From assembly GCA_964527585.1 (NCBI GenBank), contig CAZGPE010000001.1, positions 1 through 64,000 on the forward strand: DNA of 64,000 nucleotides, given 5' to 3'. The position numbers were made by a program, and so were the translations under genes. This DNA comes from Fimenecus sp964527585 (GTDB lineage: Bacteria > Bacillota > Clostridia > Oscillospirales > Acutalibacteraceae). Under the pieces are notes generated by a model. The model was not told the DNA's origin, did no database searches, and saw only the letters and a program-made list of their open reading frames with translations. This document shows positions 15,719 through 24,889 of this stretch, in pieces (position 1 is the first letter of the stretch; each line of letters starts with the position of its first letter).

Positions 15719-16874
15719 CAAAAATTTCAAGCGTTTTGCCTATTTCTTTCTTACATTCATACTCGCCGGAAAACACCTGAGAATACTGAGTATTCTCCGA
15801 GGAAAACGACTGAGAAATTATCTCTTCGCACCCCGTATACATTTCACGGTATTTTTCGGCGTATTTTTTTGCGCAAAATACTTTTATGTATTCTTGACCG
15901 AGTTCCTGTGCATCGCCGTAAGAACACGCTCTTTGAGTGATTATTCCCAACGGTAAAGTCGTTTTCCCGTTTGAGAGATAACTTTCCTGTGTAAACACCT
16001 CATCTTCTTTCAACGGCACTCCCAAAGGAATTTCAAGCGAAAAAACACAGAGAATATATCTTTTCGAAAAATCAGTCTGTCTTAAAAACTTCTCGTTTTC
16101 ATAGCAGGCGGTCAACTCTTTTTTCACTTTCGCAAAAACCTTTCCCCTTGCCGACTTGAGATTGTAAGTCCCGTCGAGGTTTTCCGTTATACCGGATATA
16201 AGCAAATCTCCTTTCAAAACCGCATCTCCCGATTTAACCTGCTCTTTTCCCGAAGCCGTTTCAACGCTTATTACCGTGCCGTCCTCATCTGCGATTATAT
16301 TGCACGGCGACGAAGTATCGGGAAATTCCGGCGCAAGCGTAAGTTCGCTTACAACGATTTCGACACTTGACCCTTTTACATTTACACTCGCCCATGCAAT
16401 CAGCGGAAGTTCTTTCTTAGCCTGATATTCGGCTTGCTGAGAAGAAATCGAAGAAGCCCTCGCTCCGATTTTAACTCCGCAATGAGAAAACGCTTCGAGA
16501 ATTTGTTCGTCGGTGAGCGTTTTATTGCCCGACACCGTGATATTCCACACCATTGTAGAAAGAAACGACACCGTAACTACCGCAACCGCAAAGCCGATGC
16601 AAAGACCGACACGGGTTCGGTTTGCGCCGATAAAAAACGGTAAGCCGTGCTTTTTACTCAGTTTCACACGAACCCCCGATTTTTTCGCACATTTCCTGAT
16701 TGATTTATAAGCTTTTACTGTCGTATCGGCAAAAACGGTATCTTTTTCTTTTCTCATATTCCAAAGCGGGATTTTGTTTTTCGTACAAAGATTCACAAAA
16801 CGCTCCGGAAATCCGCCTTTCGCCGTAAAAGTTACATATCCGAAAAGAAATCTTATAAATTTAATTATAAACAT
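15708..16874 (-). CDS. yqfD: Sporulation protein YqfD
   Basis: A 388-residue YqfD-family stage IV sporulation protein. A conserved N-terminal region (GYVTFTAKGGFPERFVNLC) is followed by one transmembrane helix at about residues 90-110 and then a large extracytoplasmic domain. Its neighbour yqfC is invariably paired with it in spore formers. The exact biochemical role is unknown; in Bacillus the gene is sigma-E dependent. Confidence 0.93.
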   Translation of the reverse strand: MFIIKFIRFLFGYVTFTAKGGFPERFVNLCTKNKIPLWNMRKEKDTVFADTTVKAYKSIRKCAKKSGVRVKLSKKHGLPFFIGANRTRVGLCIGFAVAVVTVSFLSTMVWNITVSGNKTLTDEQILEAFSHCGVKIGARASSISSQQAEYQAKKELPLIAWASVNVKGSSVEIVVSELTLAPEFPDTSSPCNIIADEDGTVISVETASGKEQVKSGDAVLKGDLLISGITENLDGTYNLKSARGKVFAKVKKELTACYENEKFLRQTDFSKRYILCVFSLEIPLGVPLKEDEVFTQESYLSNGKTTLPLGIITQRACSYGDAQELGQEYIKVFCAKKYAEKYREMYTGCEEIISQSFSSENTQYSQVFSGEYECKKEIGKTLEIFVEK

Positions 16875-16882
16875 ATTCCACC

Positions 16883-17185
16883 TCAGGTTTCGAACTCTAT
16901 GCCGAGAATATTTCCGCTTATTACGGTTTGTATTTCCGAATATGTTTTTATTTCCATTTCTTCACCTGTAAAAACAATGATGAGTTTTCCTGCGTTTATC
17001 TTTATTTTCTCCTGCGTATATTCCAAAATACCCTTACAGCCGTCGACCGATATTTCTCTGTTGCCTTCGGCTTCGATATGAGGCAAATCTTTACAGAGAA
17101 TTTCGGGGATGTCGAGTGCGCTTTTCAAAATCCGTGTGTTAATACCTTTTCTTTCTTTGGGTATATTGCTTTTGTGCGACTGCAT
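16883..17185 (-). CDS. yqfC: Sporulation protein YqfC
   Basis: A 100-residue YqfC-family protein, recognised by its ILEYTQEKIKINAGKLIIVFTGEEMEI core and position 8 bp upstream of yqfD. No transmembrane segment. The function is unknown beyond a requirement or expression in sporulation. Divergent from ylbJ. Confidence 0.9.
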   Translation of the reverse strand: MQSHKSNIPKERKGINTRILKSALDIPEILCKDLPHIEAEGNREISVDGCKGILEYTQEKIKINAGKLIIVFTGEEMEIKTYSEIQTVISGNILGIEFET

Positions 17186-17255
17186 ACTCTCACCTCACTC
17201 ATAGATTTATATGAAACAGCATATATTTTGATACCTTGTAAGCGTGAGGGATAGT
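17186..17255. promoter_or_regulatory. Divergent sporulation promoter region (putative sigma-E)
   Basis: The 70-bp gap separates divergent sporulation genes yqfC and ylbJ. Minus strand: GGTATCA followed about 14 bp later by CATATAAA. Plus strand: an ATA-containing -35-like element and CATATATT. These resemble the sigma-E pattern (ATA in -35, CATAnAnT in -10). No sigma-A pair is obvious. This is motif matching by eye only. Confidence 0.35.
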
Positions 17256-18332
17256 ATGAACAGATTAAAAAGAGCGTTTTCATATTTTGTTCCGTCTTTT
17301 TTCTTACTCGGAGCCTGTTTCTGCCTTTTTTCGAAAAGTGAAATTTGCGCTTCGGGAATAAAAGAAGGTCTGATTATATGTGCCGAATCGGTTATTCCGA
17401 CACTTTTTCCGTTTATGATTATATCCGGTTTTGCCGTTAAGTCGGGACTCGGAGATCTTTCGGGAAGAATATTCGGAAGAGGGATGGGAAAACTTTTCTC
17501 GCTTCCCGATATTGCTTTTCCCGTTGTTTTAATGTCGTTCATCGGCGGATACCCCATCGGAGCGAAGATGACATACGAATTGCTTTGCGAAGATAAAATT
17601 TCAAGTTCCGACGCACGCCGTATGAATTTATTCTGTATCGGTGCGGGGCCCGCTTTCATAATCAATACCGTCGGCACACACTTTCTTTCAAGCCGTAAAG
17701 CCGGAATAATTATTTTTGTATCAACGCTTTTTGCATCACTTAGTGTCGGCATAATACAGTCTTTGGTAAAAAAAGAAAAGCACCGAGACAGATTCGAAAA
17801 ACAGATCGTTTTTTTGACAAACCCCGTAAACGCCTTTGCGAATTCGGTTTCCGACAGCGTTAAAGCGATTATCGGCGTATGCAGTTGGATAACCGTTTTC
17901 AGTTGCATTACAAAATACATCCGTTCGCTCAACGGCGGTATTGCCGCAGATATTCTTTGCGCTTTTTTAGAGGTAACGGGTGGGATAAGGTTTTCCGAAA
18001 AAACCTTTTCTCTGCCTTTTATCGCCGCAATCATCTCATTCGGCGGAATTTCGGTACATTGTCAGATTTATTCCTATGTTTCAAAAAGCGGGTTGAAAAT
18101 TTATCGGTTTTACGCTTCGAGACTTCTTTGTTCGGCTGTTTCGTTTTTAATCTGTTCGCTGTTAACAAAAATATTCCCCTGCGAAATACCGACTTTTTCC
18201 ACCGCTTCGCAAATTACCGCCGGCGCATACTCAGTATCCGTTCCCACTGCCGCAGCACTGCTGATAATGTGTTCGGTTCTTATTTTCGACCTTGAAACGA
18301 AGCGTAATTCCGTAAATAAGGCTGTTAAGTAA
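17256..18332 (+). CDS. ylbJ: Sporulation integral membrane protein YlbJ
   Basis: A 358-residue multi-pass membrane protein of the YlbJ/nucleoside-recognition (Gate) family, needed for spore cortex formation in Bacillus. About eight hydrophobic segments are visible. The paired Gate repeats are marked by SVIPTLFPFMIISGF and GGYPIGAKM near residues 45-105. I chose ATG 17256 because GAGGG lies just upstream; an in-frame GTG at 17244 overlaps that Shine-Dalgarno. Confidence 0.9.
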   Translation: MNRLKRAFSYFVPSFFLLGACFCLFSKSEICASGIKEGLIICAESVIPTLFPFMIISGFAVKSGLGDLSGRIFGRGMGKLFSLPDIAFPVVLMSFIGGYPIGAKMTYELLCEDKISSSDARRMNLFCIGAGPAFIINTVGTHFLSSRKAGIIIFVSTLFASLSVGIIQSLVKKEKHRDRFEKQIVFLTNPVNAFANSVSDSVKAIIGVCSWITVFSCITKYIRSLNGGIAADILCAFLEVTGGIRFSEKTFSLPFIAAIISFGGISVHCQIYSYVSKSGLKIYRFYASRLLCSAVSFLICSLLTKIFPCEIPTFSTASQITAGAYSVSVPTAAALLIMCSVLIFDLETKRNSVNKAVK

Positions 18333-18346
18333 AATCACTTTACATA

Positions 18347-18375
18347 TTGATTTTGCGTGGATTATATGTTAATAT
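18347..18375 (+). promoter_or_regulatory. Putative promoter of the small Cys-rich gene
   Basis: TTGATT (18347-18352) and TAATAT (18370-18375) with a 17-bp spacer, 31 bp upstream of the predicted TTG start at 18406. Confidence 0.5.
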
Positions 18376-18405
18376 ACTTTCATAAAGATAACGGATGTGA
18401 TAATT

Positions 18406-18624
18406 TTGATAAAAAGCGTTTTCAATACAAAAAACATCTCTCCGAGTTGTTCTTACTGTCAGCACGGTAAGGCTTCTCCCGACGGAGAAACCGTTTTATG
18501 CGTAAAAAAAGGCATTGTCGCCAAAGATTACAAATGCCGAAAATACAAATACGATATTATGAAAAGAGTGCCGAGAAGGACTCCCGAACTTCGTCCCTAT
18601 ACCGAGGACGACTTCAAGTTATAA
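18406..18624 (+). CDS. Small cysteine-containing protein, unknown
   Basis: A 72-residue protein, not assigned to a named family. Four Cys in the order CSYC ... C ... C could bind zinc or another metal. The C-terminus is basic then acidic (RRTPELRPYTEDDFKL). The TTG at 18406 has GGATGTG five bases upstream; an in-frame GTG at 18397 would overlap that site. It lies downstream of ylbJ with its own promoter and a strong terminator, so it is probably a real gene. Confidence 0.65.
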   Translation: MIKSVFNTKNISPSCSYCQHGKASPDGETVLCVKKGIVAKDYKCRKYKYDIMKRVPRRTPELRPYTEDDFKL

Positions 18625-18627
18625 TAA

Positions 18628-18667
18628 AAAGCAGCCTGTTTTTTCAACAGACTGCTTATTTTTTTGT
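18628..18667. terminator. Bidirectional terminator between convergent genes
   Basis: An 11-bp stem (AAGCAG-CTGTT / AACAG-CTGCTT with one mismatch) is flanked by A-rich DNA on the left and TTATTTTTTT on the right. It can end both the plus-strand small gene and the minus-strand polysaccharide operon. Confidence 0.85.
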
Positions 18668-18671
18668 TCGC

Positions 18672-19856
18672 TTAAAATTTGCGCCAAACCGTTTTGTTTA
18701 CGATGCCCGTATACGACTGAACAAGTTTAACGACTTTCGAAGATACATTCGTATCAATGTAATCGGGTACCGGAATACCGAAATCACCGCTTTTGTTCAT
18801 CTCAACAGCAGTATCAACCGCCTGCAAAAGCGAGTTTTCGTCAATTCCGGCAAGCACGAAGCAGGCTTTGTCAAGCGCTTCGGGACGCTCGGTTGAAGTT
18901 CTGATACATACTGCGGGGAAAGGATGTCCGACAGAAGTGAAGAAACTCGATTCCTCCGGGAGAGTTCCCGAATCCGAAACAACCGCAAAAGCGTTCATCT
19001 GCAAGCAGTTGTAATCGTGGAACCCGAGAGGTTCGTGGCGAATCACCCTTTTATCAAGTTCAAAACCGCTTGATTCGAGTTTTTTTCTCGAACGGGGATG
19101 GCATGAATAAAGAATCGGCATATCGTATTTTTCCGCCATTTTATTTACCGCACCGAAAAGCGAAAGGAAATTCTTTTCGGTGTCGATGTTTTCTTCCCTA
19201 TGCGCCGAAAGAAGAATATATTTTCCCTTTTCAAGACCGAGTTTGCGGTGAATGTCCGAATTTTCGATTTTCGTAAGGTTTTCGCTTAAAACTTCCGCCA
19301 TGGGAGAACCGGTAACATAAGTTCTCTCTTTGGGAAGTCCGCAATCCGCAAGATAACGGCGTGCGTGTTCGGAATAAGCCATATTGACATCGGAGATAAT
19401 GTCGACAATTCGTCTGTTTGTCTCTTCGGGCAAACATTCATCCTTACATCTGTTTCCCGCTTCCATATGGAAAATCGGAATATGAAGTCTTTTTGCGGAA
19501 ATAACGGAAAGGCAGGAATTTGTGTCTCCGAGAACAAGAACGGCATCGGGTTTTATCTGTGCCATAAGATTATATGACGAAGCGATAATGTTTCCCATCG
19601 TTTCACCGAGAGTTTCGCCTACCGCATCAAGATAAACTTCGGGATCTTCAAGTCCCAAATCCTTAAAGAAAATGCCGTTGAGATTATAATCGTAATTCTG
19701 TCCGGTATGGGCAAGAATACAGTCAAAGTATTTTCTGCTTTTGTTTATTACTGCGGCAAGACGGATAATTTCGGGTCGTGTGCCGACAATTATCAAAAGT
19801 TTAAGTTTTCCGTTGTTTTGAAATTTTATATTTGAAAAATCCGTTTGCATTATCAA
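18672..19856 (-). CDS. capG: UDP-N-acetyl-sugar 2-epimerase (CapG/FnlC type)
   Basis: A 394-residue non-hydrolysing UDP-HexNAc 2-epimerase of the WecB fold, with the N-terminal VGTRPEIIRLA motif, the GDTNS strand and HMEAGNRC. Immediately after capE and capF, it is expected to be the third enzyme of UDP-N-acetyl-L-fucosamine synthesis (UDP-L-PneNAc to UDP-L-FucNAc). The start overlaps the capF stop by 4 bp; a second ATG two codons in is equally possible. Confidence 0.9.
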   Translation of the reverse strand: MIMQTDFSNIKFQNNGKLKLLIIVGTRPEIIRLAAVINKSRKYFDCILAHTGQNYDYNLNGIFFKDLGLEDPEVYLDAVGETLGETMGNIIASSYNLMAQIKPDAVLVLGDTNSCLSVISAKRLHIPIFHMEAGNRCKDECLPEETNRRIVDIISDVNMAYSEHARRYLADCGLPKERTYVTGSPMAEVLSENLTKIENSDIHRKLGLEKGKYILLSAHREENIDTEKNFLSLFGAVNKMAEKYDMPILYSCHPRSRKKLESSGFELDKRVIRHEPLGFHDYNCLQMNAFAVVSDSGTLPEESSFFTSVGHPFPAVCIRTSTERPEALDKACFVLAGIDENSLLQAVDTAVEMNKSGDFGIPVPDYIDTNVSSKVVKLVQSYTGIVNKTVWRKF

Positions 19857-20998
19857 ACCACCTCAAAAAATGTATCGGGTTTATCGGGATTGAAACATTC
19901 GTTGCACCACATAAATGTTACCATATCCGTTTTGCCGAGATTTTCTATGTTGTGAGTATATCCGGTCGGAATATCGACAACTTCCAACTTATCTCCCGAC
20001 ACAAAATATTCAATCACTTCATCGCTTCCGATTTTACGGAATCTTATAACTCCGGTTCCGCTGACAACAAGGAATTTTTCGTTTTTGGTGTGATGCCAAT
20101 GCTGTCCTTTGGTAATTCCGGGTTTTGAAATATTAACCGAGAACTGACCGTTATTTGCCGTCCTTAAAATCTCGGTAAAAGAGCCTCTTTCATCAACATT
20201 CATTTTAAGCGGATAAGAAAATTCGTCCGTGGGAAGATATGAAAGATATGTCGAATAAAGTTTCTTCGAAAAACCGCCTTCGGTTACATCGGGTACGCTT
20301 TTATCCTCACGGGAACGCTTAAACGAATAAAGCAAATCGACGATTTCACCGAGTGTTGTCTTATGCTCAACGGCAACACGGCAGAATTTTCCGTCATAAG
20401 TCGGATTCGAGAGCATAGCGTTTATAAGTTCGTTTACAACATCGTCAATATAAACCAAAGTCATTTGATGATTTCTGTCATTGACCTGAATAGGCAAGCC
20501 GTGTGCTATGTTATGGCAAAAAGTGGCAACCGCACTGTTATAGTTAGGTCTGCACCATTTTCCGAAAACATTCGGGAAACGGTAAACATACACCTTTGCT
20601 CCGGTCTGTTCGGAATAATCGAAAAACAGGTCTTCACCCGCCTTCTTGCTTTTTCCGTAAAGGTTGTCAAGTTCGGCCTGAGTCGACGAAGAAAGCATTA
20701 CGGGACAGATGTTGCCGTGTTTTTTGAGCGTGTTGAGAAGTTCGGAAGCAAAGCCGAAATTCCCCTGCATAAACTCGCTGTCATTTTCGGGACGGTTTAC
20801 TCCCGCAAGGTTAAAGACAAAATCACAGTCCTTACAGTAAGTGTCAAGCAAAGCGCTGTCGGTGTCAATATCGTATTCGTAAATTTCGATTTCCTCGTTT
20901 ACGGGATAAGTACGGTCTTTGCCGTCTGCGATATTTCTGAGTTCGGCGGTCAGATTTCTGCCGACAAAACCTTTTGCTCCGGTAACAAGAATTTTCAT
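19853..20998 (-). CDS. capF: Bifunctional SDR-cupin reductase (CapF/FnlB type)
   Basis: A 381-residue two-domain protein. An N-terminal extended SDR (GAKGFVGRNL, YGKSKKAGE) runs to about residue 245. A C-terminal cupin carries the metal-ligand string KGQHWHHTKNEKF. This architecture is specific to CapF/WbjC/FnlB, which epimerises and reduces the 4-keto intermediate made by CapE using NADPH. Lies between capE and capG with 4-bp or shorter junctions. Confidence 0.93.
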   Translation of the reverse strand: MKILVTGAKGFVGRNLTAELRNIADGKDRTYPVNEEIEIYEYDIDTDSALLDTYCKDCDFVFNLAGVNRPENDSEFMQGNFGFASELLNTLKKHGNICPVMLSSSTQAELDNLYGKSKKAGEDLFFDYSEQTGAKVYVYRFPNVFGKWCRPNYNSAVATFCHNIAHGLPIQVNDRNHQMTLVYIDDVVNELINAMLSNPTYDGKFCRVAVEHKTTLGEIVDLLYSFKRSREDKSVPDVTEGGFSKKLYSTYLSYLPTDEFSYPLKMNVDERGSFTEILRTANNGQFSVNISKPGITKGQHWHHTKNEKFLVVSGTGVIRFRKIGSDEVIEYFVSGDKLEVVDIPTGYTHNIENLGKTDMVTFMWCNECFNPDKPDTFFEVV

Positions 20999-20999
20999 C

Positions 21000-22037
21000 T
21001 TATTTTTCCGCCTTTTTAAGTTCTTCTCTGATATATTCGAGAGATAAAAGTTTTTCTTTTACCTGCTCAACTGTCCAAAGGTCAGTGTTGTTTGAATTAA
21101 ATTCGGTAAGAGGGTTTCTGTTAGCGTCGCCGTCTTTGAAATACTTATCGTAATTCAAGCCTCTCTTGTCGGCAGGCACACGATAAAAGTCTCCCATATC
21201 GACCGCATGAGCACATTCTTCGTTTGTAAGAAGCGTTTCGTACATTTTTTCGCCGTGGCGGATACCGATTACTTTAATTTCGGTTTCGGGAGCGAAAAGT
21301 TCTTTAACCGCCTGAGCAAGCACTTCGATTGTGCAAGCGGGGGCCTTTTGAACAAGAATATCACCGCTGTCTCCGTTTTCGAAAGCAAAAAGAACAAGGT
21401 CAACCGCTTCTTCAAGGCTCATTACAAAACGGGTCATCGAAGGTTCGGTAATCGTAATGGGTTTGCCTTCACGGATTTGGTCGATCCAAAGCGGAACGAC
21501 GGAACCTCTCGAACACAGAACATTACCGTATCTTGTACAGCAGATTTTCGTTCTGTCGGGATCAACCGTTCTCGACTTTGCGACAACGACTTTTTCCATC
21601 ATCGCTTTTGAAGTTCCCATAGCGTTTACGGGATACGCCGCCTTATCGGTTGAAAGGCAGATAACGGTTTTTACGCCTTCGTCGATTGCGGCGGTAAGCA
21701 CATTATCGGTTCCGATAACATTTGTCTTAACGGCTTCAATCGGGAAAAATTCACAGGAAGGAACCTGTTTAAGCGCTGCGGCATGGAAAATGTAATCAAC
21801 TCCGTGCATAGCGTTTTTAACCGATGCCAAATCTCTGACATCACCGATAAAGAACTTGATTTTATCGCTTACCTGAGGCATTTTCGCCTGAAACTCATGG
21901 CGCATATCATCCTGCTTTTTCTCATCTCTGGAAAAAATACGGATTTCGCCGATGTCCGTCTGCAAAAATCTGTTAAGTACGGCATTGCCGAACGAACCCG
22001 TTCCGCCGGTAATAAGTAAAGTTTTTCCTGTAAACAT
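21000..22037 (-). CDS. capE: UDP-GlcNAc 4,6-dehydratase/5-epimerase (CapE/FnlA type)
   Basis: A 345-residue extended SDR. The Rossmann motif is ITGGTGSFGNAV. The catalytic Met-x-x-x-Lys of the inverting dehydratases is in MGTSKAMMEK, replacing Tyr-x-x-x-Lys. It converts UDP-GlcNAc to a 4-keto-6-deoxy L-sugar, the first step to UDP-L-FucNAc. The family N-terminus starts MF(x)GKTLLITGG, so ATG 22037 is preferred; GTG 22046 is an alternative. A flippase remnant ends just upstream. Confidence 0.93.
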   Translation of the reverse strand: MFTGKTLLITGGTGSFGNAVLNRFLQTDIGEIRIFSRDEKKQDDMRHEFQAKMPQVSDKIKFFIGDVRDLASVKNAMHGVDYIFHAAALKQVPSCEFFPIEAVKTNVIGTDNVLTAAIDEGVKTVICLSTDKAAYPVNAMGTSKAMMEKVVVAKSRTVDPDRTKICCTRYGNVLCSRGSVVPLWIDQIREGKPITITEPSMTRFVMSLEEAVDLVLFAFENGDSGDILVQKAPACTIEVLAQAVKELFAPETEIKVIGIRHGEKMYETLLTNEECAHAVDMGDFYRVPADKRGLNYDKYFKDGDANRNPLTEFNSNNTDLWTVEQVKEKLLSLEYIREELKKAEK

Positions 22038-22042
22038 ATAAT

Positions 22043-22204
22043 TCACACTTTCTTTTTGAAAAGTTTATTTTTTAACACTTCGGCTAATGTCTTAAAAGCC
22101 TTGATTTTACAATAACATATCAAGAAAATTATACTTGCAATAAATGTGCAAGTCAATCCTTTTAACGCAAAAGCGAGATAACCGTTTTCTGCGTTTATCG
22201 GAAA
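22043..22204 (-). pseudogene. Remnant of a second Wzx flippase C-terminus
   Basis: Reading on in the wzx frame past its TAA stop (22205-22207) gives 53 clean codons to TGA 22043. They read FPINAENGYLAFALKGL, then a hydrophobic helix TCTFIASIIFLICYC, then KIKAFKTLAEVLKNKLFKKKV. A last transmembrane helix followed by a basic tail is how O-antigen flippases end. The functional wzx already has its own normal C-terminus. There is no start codon or Shine-Dalgarno for it, and it is AT-rich. I read it as the 3' scrap of an older wzx abutting capE. A real extension reached by readthrough is the alternative. Confidence 0.5.
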
Positions 22205-23746
22205 TTACCGTTTCGCTTTTATGTTTATTTTTCCGTGCGTCAATTTCTTAACTATGCCGAAAAGCATATTCTTTTCCGAAGCGTTCATACCGAAAGCCAT
22301 CAGACAAAGCGCATAAACCGCAACCGGAACAACGCAGTTAATTATAAATCCGAGCCAGCCGTAAGAGGAAAGTCCGACAAGTGAGAAGAGTTTTCCGCTT
22401 ACATAACAAAGCACCAACGACGGAAGTATTCCTTTGAAAAGTCCGTAATAATACTCGGTTAAACTGATTTTGATTTCTTTTTTGAACATAACATTCATAC
22501 ACAGAACATCTCCGACGCTCAAGGCGATTACGGAACCGAGCACCGCACCTTCAAGCGCCTTCCAACTGATCAAAGCCGAAGTCAAAACAATATTTATAAG
22601 GGCTGAAACGATTTGAATAACCGCCTGCTTCTTGTGGCGGTTCATCGCCCAAAGTATTTGACCGCCGATTGCCTGAACAATACTGAACATTGTCGGTACC
22701 ATTATCGCAACCGCAACCAAATAAGACTTTTCATAGTTCTCGCCCGCCCACAAAACCATAAACTGTTTTCCGAACACGATAAACACGGTAAAGACCATAC
22801 CCAGCATCATAAAAATAATGCGTCCGATACGAACCATTTCGTTTTGAAGCTGCTTTGAGGTGGCTTTGTTTTCAACCATACGCACAACGCCCGCCATCAA
22901 AACTCCGTTGAAATGAGTGCCGATGGTTTTGAAATACTGGATAATCTGCGCACCTGCGCTGTAAACGGCGATAATCGCCGATGAACTTTTAACCAAAATT
23001 CCGAGCAGCACGGTATCGGTCATTGAGTTTATCTGGGTTGCAATCATCTGCAAAAAGACAAATGCCGAATAGGACACCGTTTCTTTGATAAACGAAGTGT
23101 CGGGATTTTTGAATTTCGGTCTGAGTTTAAGGCGAAACAGTACATAAGCCGTGTAGGCAAGTCTTGTAATGAGTGTGAGCACGAAATACACGGTTACGAC
23201 GCCGAGCGCCTTTGCACCCAATTTAAGCGCAACGAAAGATACTGCGACTTTCATCACGGTGAAAAGAATACTCATACCTTTTGAAAAAGAAAAGCGTTCG
23301 TAAGCGATGAGAGTCGTCGAAAAACTCGATGTACCCAAAGTAACCGCACAGGTAAGCATCGTAACGCTGAGCATTTTCTGTGAAAGTACGATTTCTTCCG
23401 CCGTAAGCCCTTTTGCAAACGCATACGGGAAAATAATCACAAGTACAATACCCGCAATTACGGTTATTACGCAAATAATAAGATAAAAAAGCGTCGCAAC
23501 GCCTAAAAATTCTTCCTGACGCTTTAAGTCGTTATCGGCTCTGTATTTTGCCATATAGCGAATTACAGCATTGCTTACTCCCAAATCGAGAAGCGCAAGA
23601 TACGATGTAATCTGCGAAGTCAGTTGATATACCGCATACTGCGACTGCCCCAACATTCTTATTAAGAACGGAGTAAAAAGCATTGCGGAAATCACTTCCG
23701 CAAACATTAAAACATATGAATAAATTACACCGATTTTTCTGTTCAT
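22205..23746 (-). CDS. wzx: Wzx-type polysaccharide flippase
   Basis: A 513-residue MOP-superfamily membrane protein with about 12-14 hydrophobic helices. It starts MNRKIGVIYSYVLMFAEVISAMLFTPFLIRMLG and carries the family Tyr/Gln-rich loop SQYAVYQLTSQI. It should flip the undecaprenyl-linked repeat unit outward. CAAGGA precedes the ATG. The C-terminus (KINIKAKR) looks natural. Confidence 0.88.
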   Translation of the reverse strand: MNRKIGVIYSYVLMFAEVISAMLFTPFLIRMLGQSQYAVYQLTSQITSYLALLDLGVSNAVIRYMAKYRADNDLKRQEEFLGVATLFYLIICVITVIAGIVLVIIFPYAFAKGLTAEEIVLSQKMLSVTMLTCAVTLGTSSFSTTLIAYERFSFSKGMSILFTVMKVAVSFVALKLGAKALGVVTVYFVLTLITRLAYTAYVLFRLKLRPKFKNPDTSFIKETVSYSAFVFLQMIATQINSMTDTVLLGILVKSSSAIIAVYSAGAQIIQYFKTIGTHFNGVLMAGVVRMVENKATSKQLQNEMVRIGRIIFMMLGMVFTVFIVFGKQFMVLWAGENYEKSYLVAVAIMVPTMFSIVQAIGGQILWAMNRHKKQAVIQIVSALINIVLTSALISWKALEGAVLGSVIALSVGDVLCMNVMFKKEIKISLTEYYYGLFKGILPSLVLCYVSGKLFSLVGLSSYGWLGFIINCVVPVAVYALCLMAFGMNASEKNMLFGIVKKLTHGKINIKAKR

Positions 23747-23761
23747 AAACTAAGTCCTTGC

Positions 23762-24889
23762 CTATATAATCAATGATAAACCGTCTGTAAATTCACGGTC
23801 AAGCGTTTCAATACACTTTCGGCTGTCATAGCCCTTTGTAAAGTCAATCGACTTTACGGCGTTTGCGATATTTTCGGGAGTCTGCTCATCATAATAATAC
23901 ATCATTTTACCGATTGCGGAGCGTTCCACAACGGGAATTCTTACGCTGACAACACGCATACCGTTTGCCATATAGGTAAGAATTTTCGACGGAAACGAAG
24001 TGTTGTTAAATGCGGCAGAGGGATTTTGAGTGCTGAATCCGACATCGCAGCTTTGAAGAAAAGCGGAAAATTCGTCCCCCGAAAGCAACCCGTCATAAGT
24101 AACTTCCGCTTCGCCGGTTTGCGATACTTCGTTTATAAGAGCAAGCGTTTCTTCGGTCTCTTTTTCGTTTCCGAAGCCAAGAATATGTATGTGATAATTC
24201 TTATCGAGAAAAAGCGCCGACTCTATCGCAGCAGCCGCACCGCCCTTTCGGAAATCGAATGTTCCGGCATATACGCAGTGAATTTTGCCGTCGGAAAACA
24301 TTTTTTCTTTTTCTTCTTCAAGGTGATATGTTCCGTAAACAATCACTTCGGGCTTTTTTTCGGTATTGACCTTTTCTCCGAACATTTCGGTCGGGAAAAT
24401 AAATTTGTCCGCATATTTGAAAAAGCCGTATTCTTTTTTTACGGTTTTCTCGTTCCCGGAAACATCACCGTATACTTCTTCCGCCTCGATTATCAAATCA
24501 AAGCCTTTTATTTTTTTCAAAAGTTTTATCACACTCATATATCCGAGCGAATGATAAACGATGACCTTGCTGTTTTTATCGGTTCTTTTAAGCAGATGAA
24601 AAAACATCTGAGTTTTAATATATATTCTGTTAAGAAGCGAAAACACCCTGTTTGAATTCGGCAGAGAAGCGAAAAGTTTAAGACTTGTTTTTTCGGAAAG
24701 TTTCTGCGTTCTCGCCTTGCAGTATTTTTTTAGCAAGGTTTTGGAAGCGGAAACGATTTCGATTTCACATCCCCGTTTTTCAAGTGCTTCGCAAATATAA
24801 TCTATTTTATTTGTTGCCGACATTACGGCATTTCTTTTTTCCGCATCGGAATTCGGGGCATAATAAGAAACATAAAAAATCTTGCTCAT
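23762..24889 (-). CDS. Glycosyltransferase (GT4-like)
   Basis: A 375-residue GT-B-fold glycosyltransferase. The C-terminal domain holds the donor-binding region: HCVYAGTFDFRKGG, then GFGNEKETEE, then PSAAFNNTSFPSKILTYMANGMRVVS with the conserved Glu-position region replaced by FPSK. No signal peptide. It overlaps nothing; the acyltransferase follows directly. Donor and acceptor are unknown. Part of the polysaccharide operon. Confidence 0.8.
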   Translation of the reverse strand: MSKIFYVSYYAPNSDAEKRNAVMSATNKIDYICEALEKRGCEIEIVSASKTLLKKYCKARTQKLSEKTSLKLFASLPNSNRVFSLLNRIYIKTQMFFHLLKRTDKNSKVIVYHSLGYMSVIKLLKKIKGFDLIIEAEEVYGDVSGNEKTVKKEYGFFKYADKFIFPTEMFGEKVNTEKKPEVIVYGTYHLEEEKEKMFSDGKIHCVYAGTFDFRKGGAAAAIESALFLDKNYHIHILGFGNEKETEETLALINEVSQTGEAEVTYDGLLSGDEFSAFLQSCDVGFSTQNPSAAFNNTSFPSKILTYMANGMRVVSVRIPVVERSAIGKMMYYYDEQTPENIANAVKSIDFTKGYDSRKCIETLDREFTDGLSLII

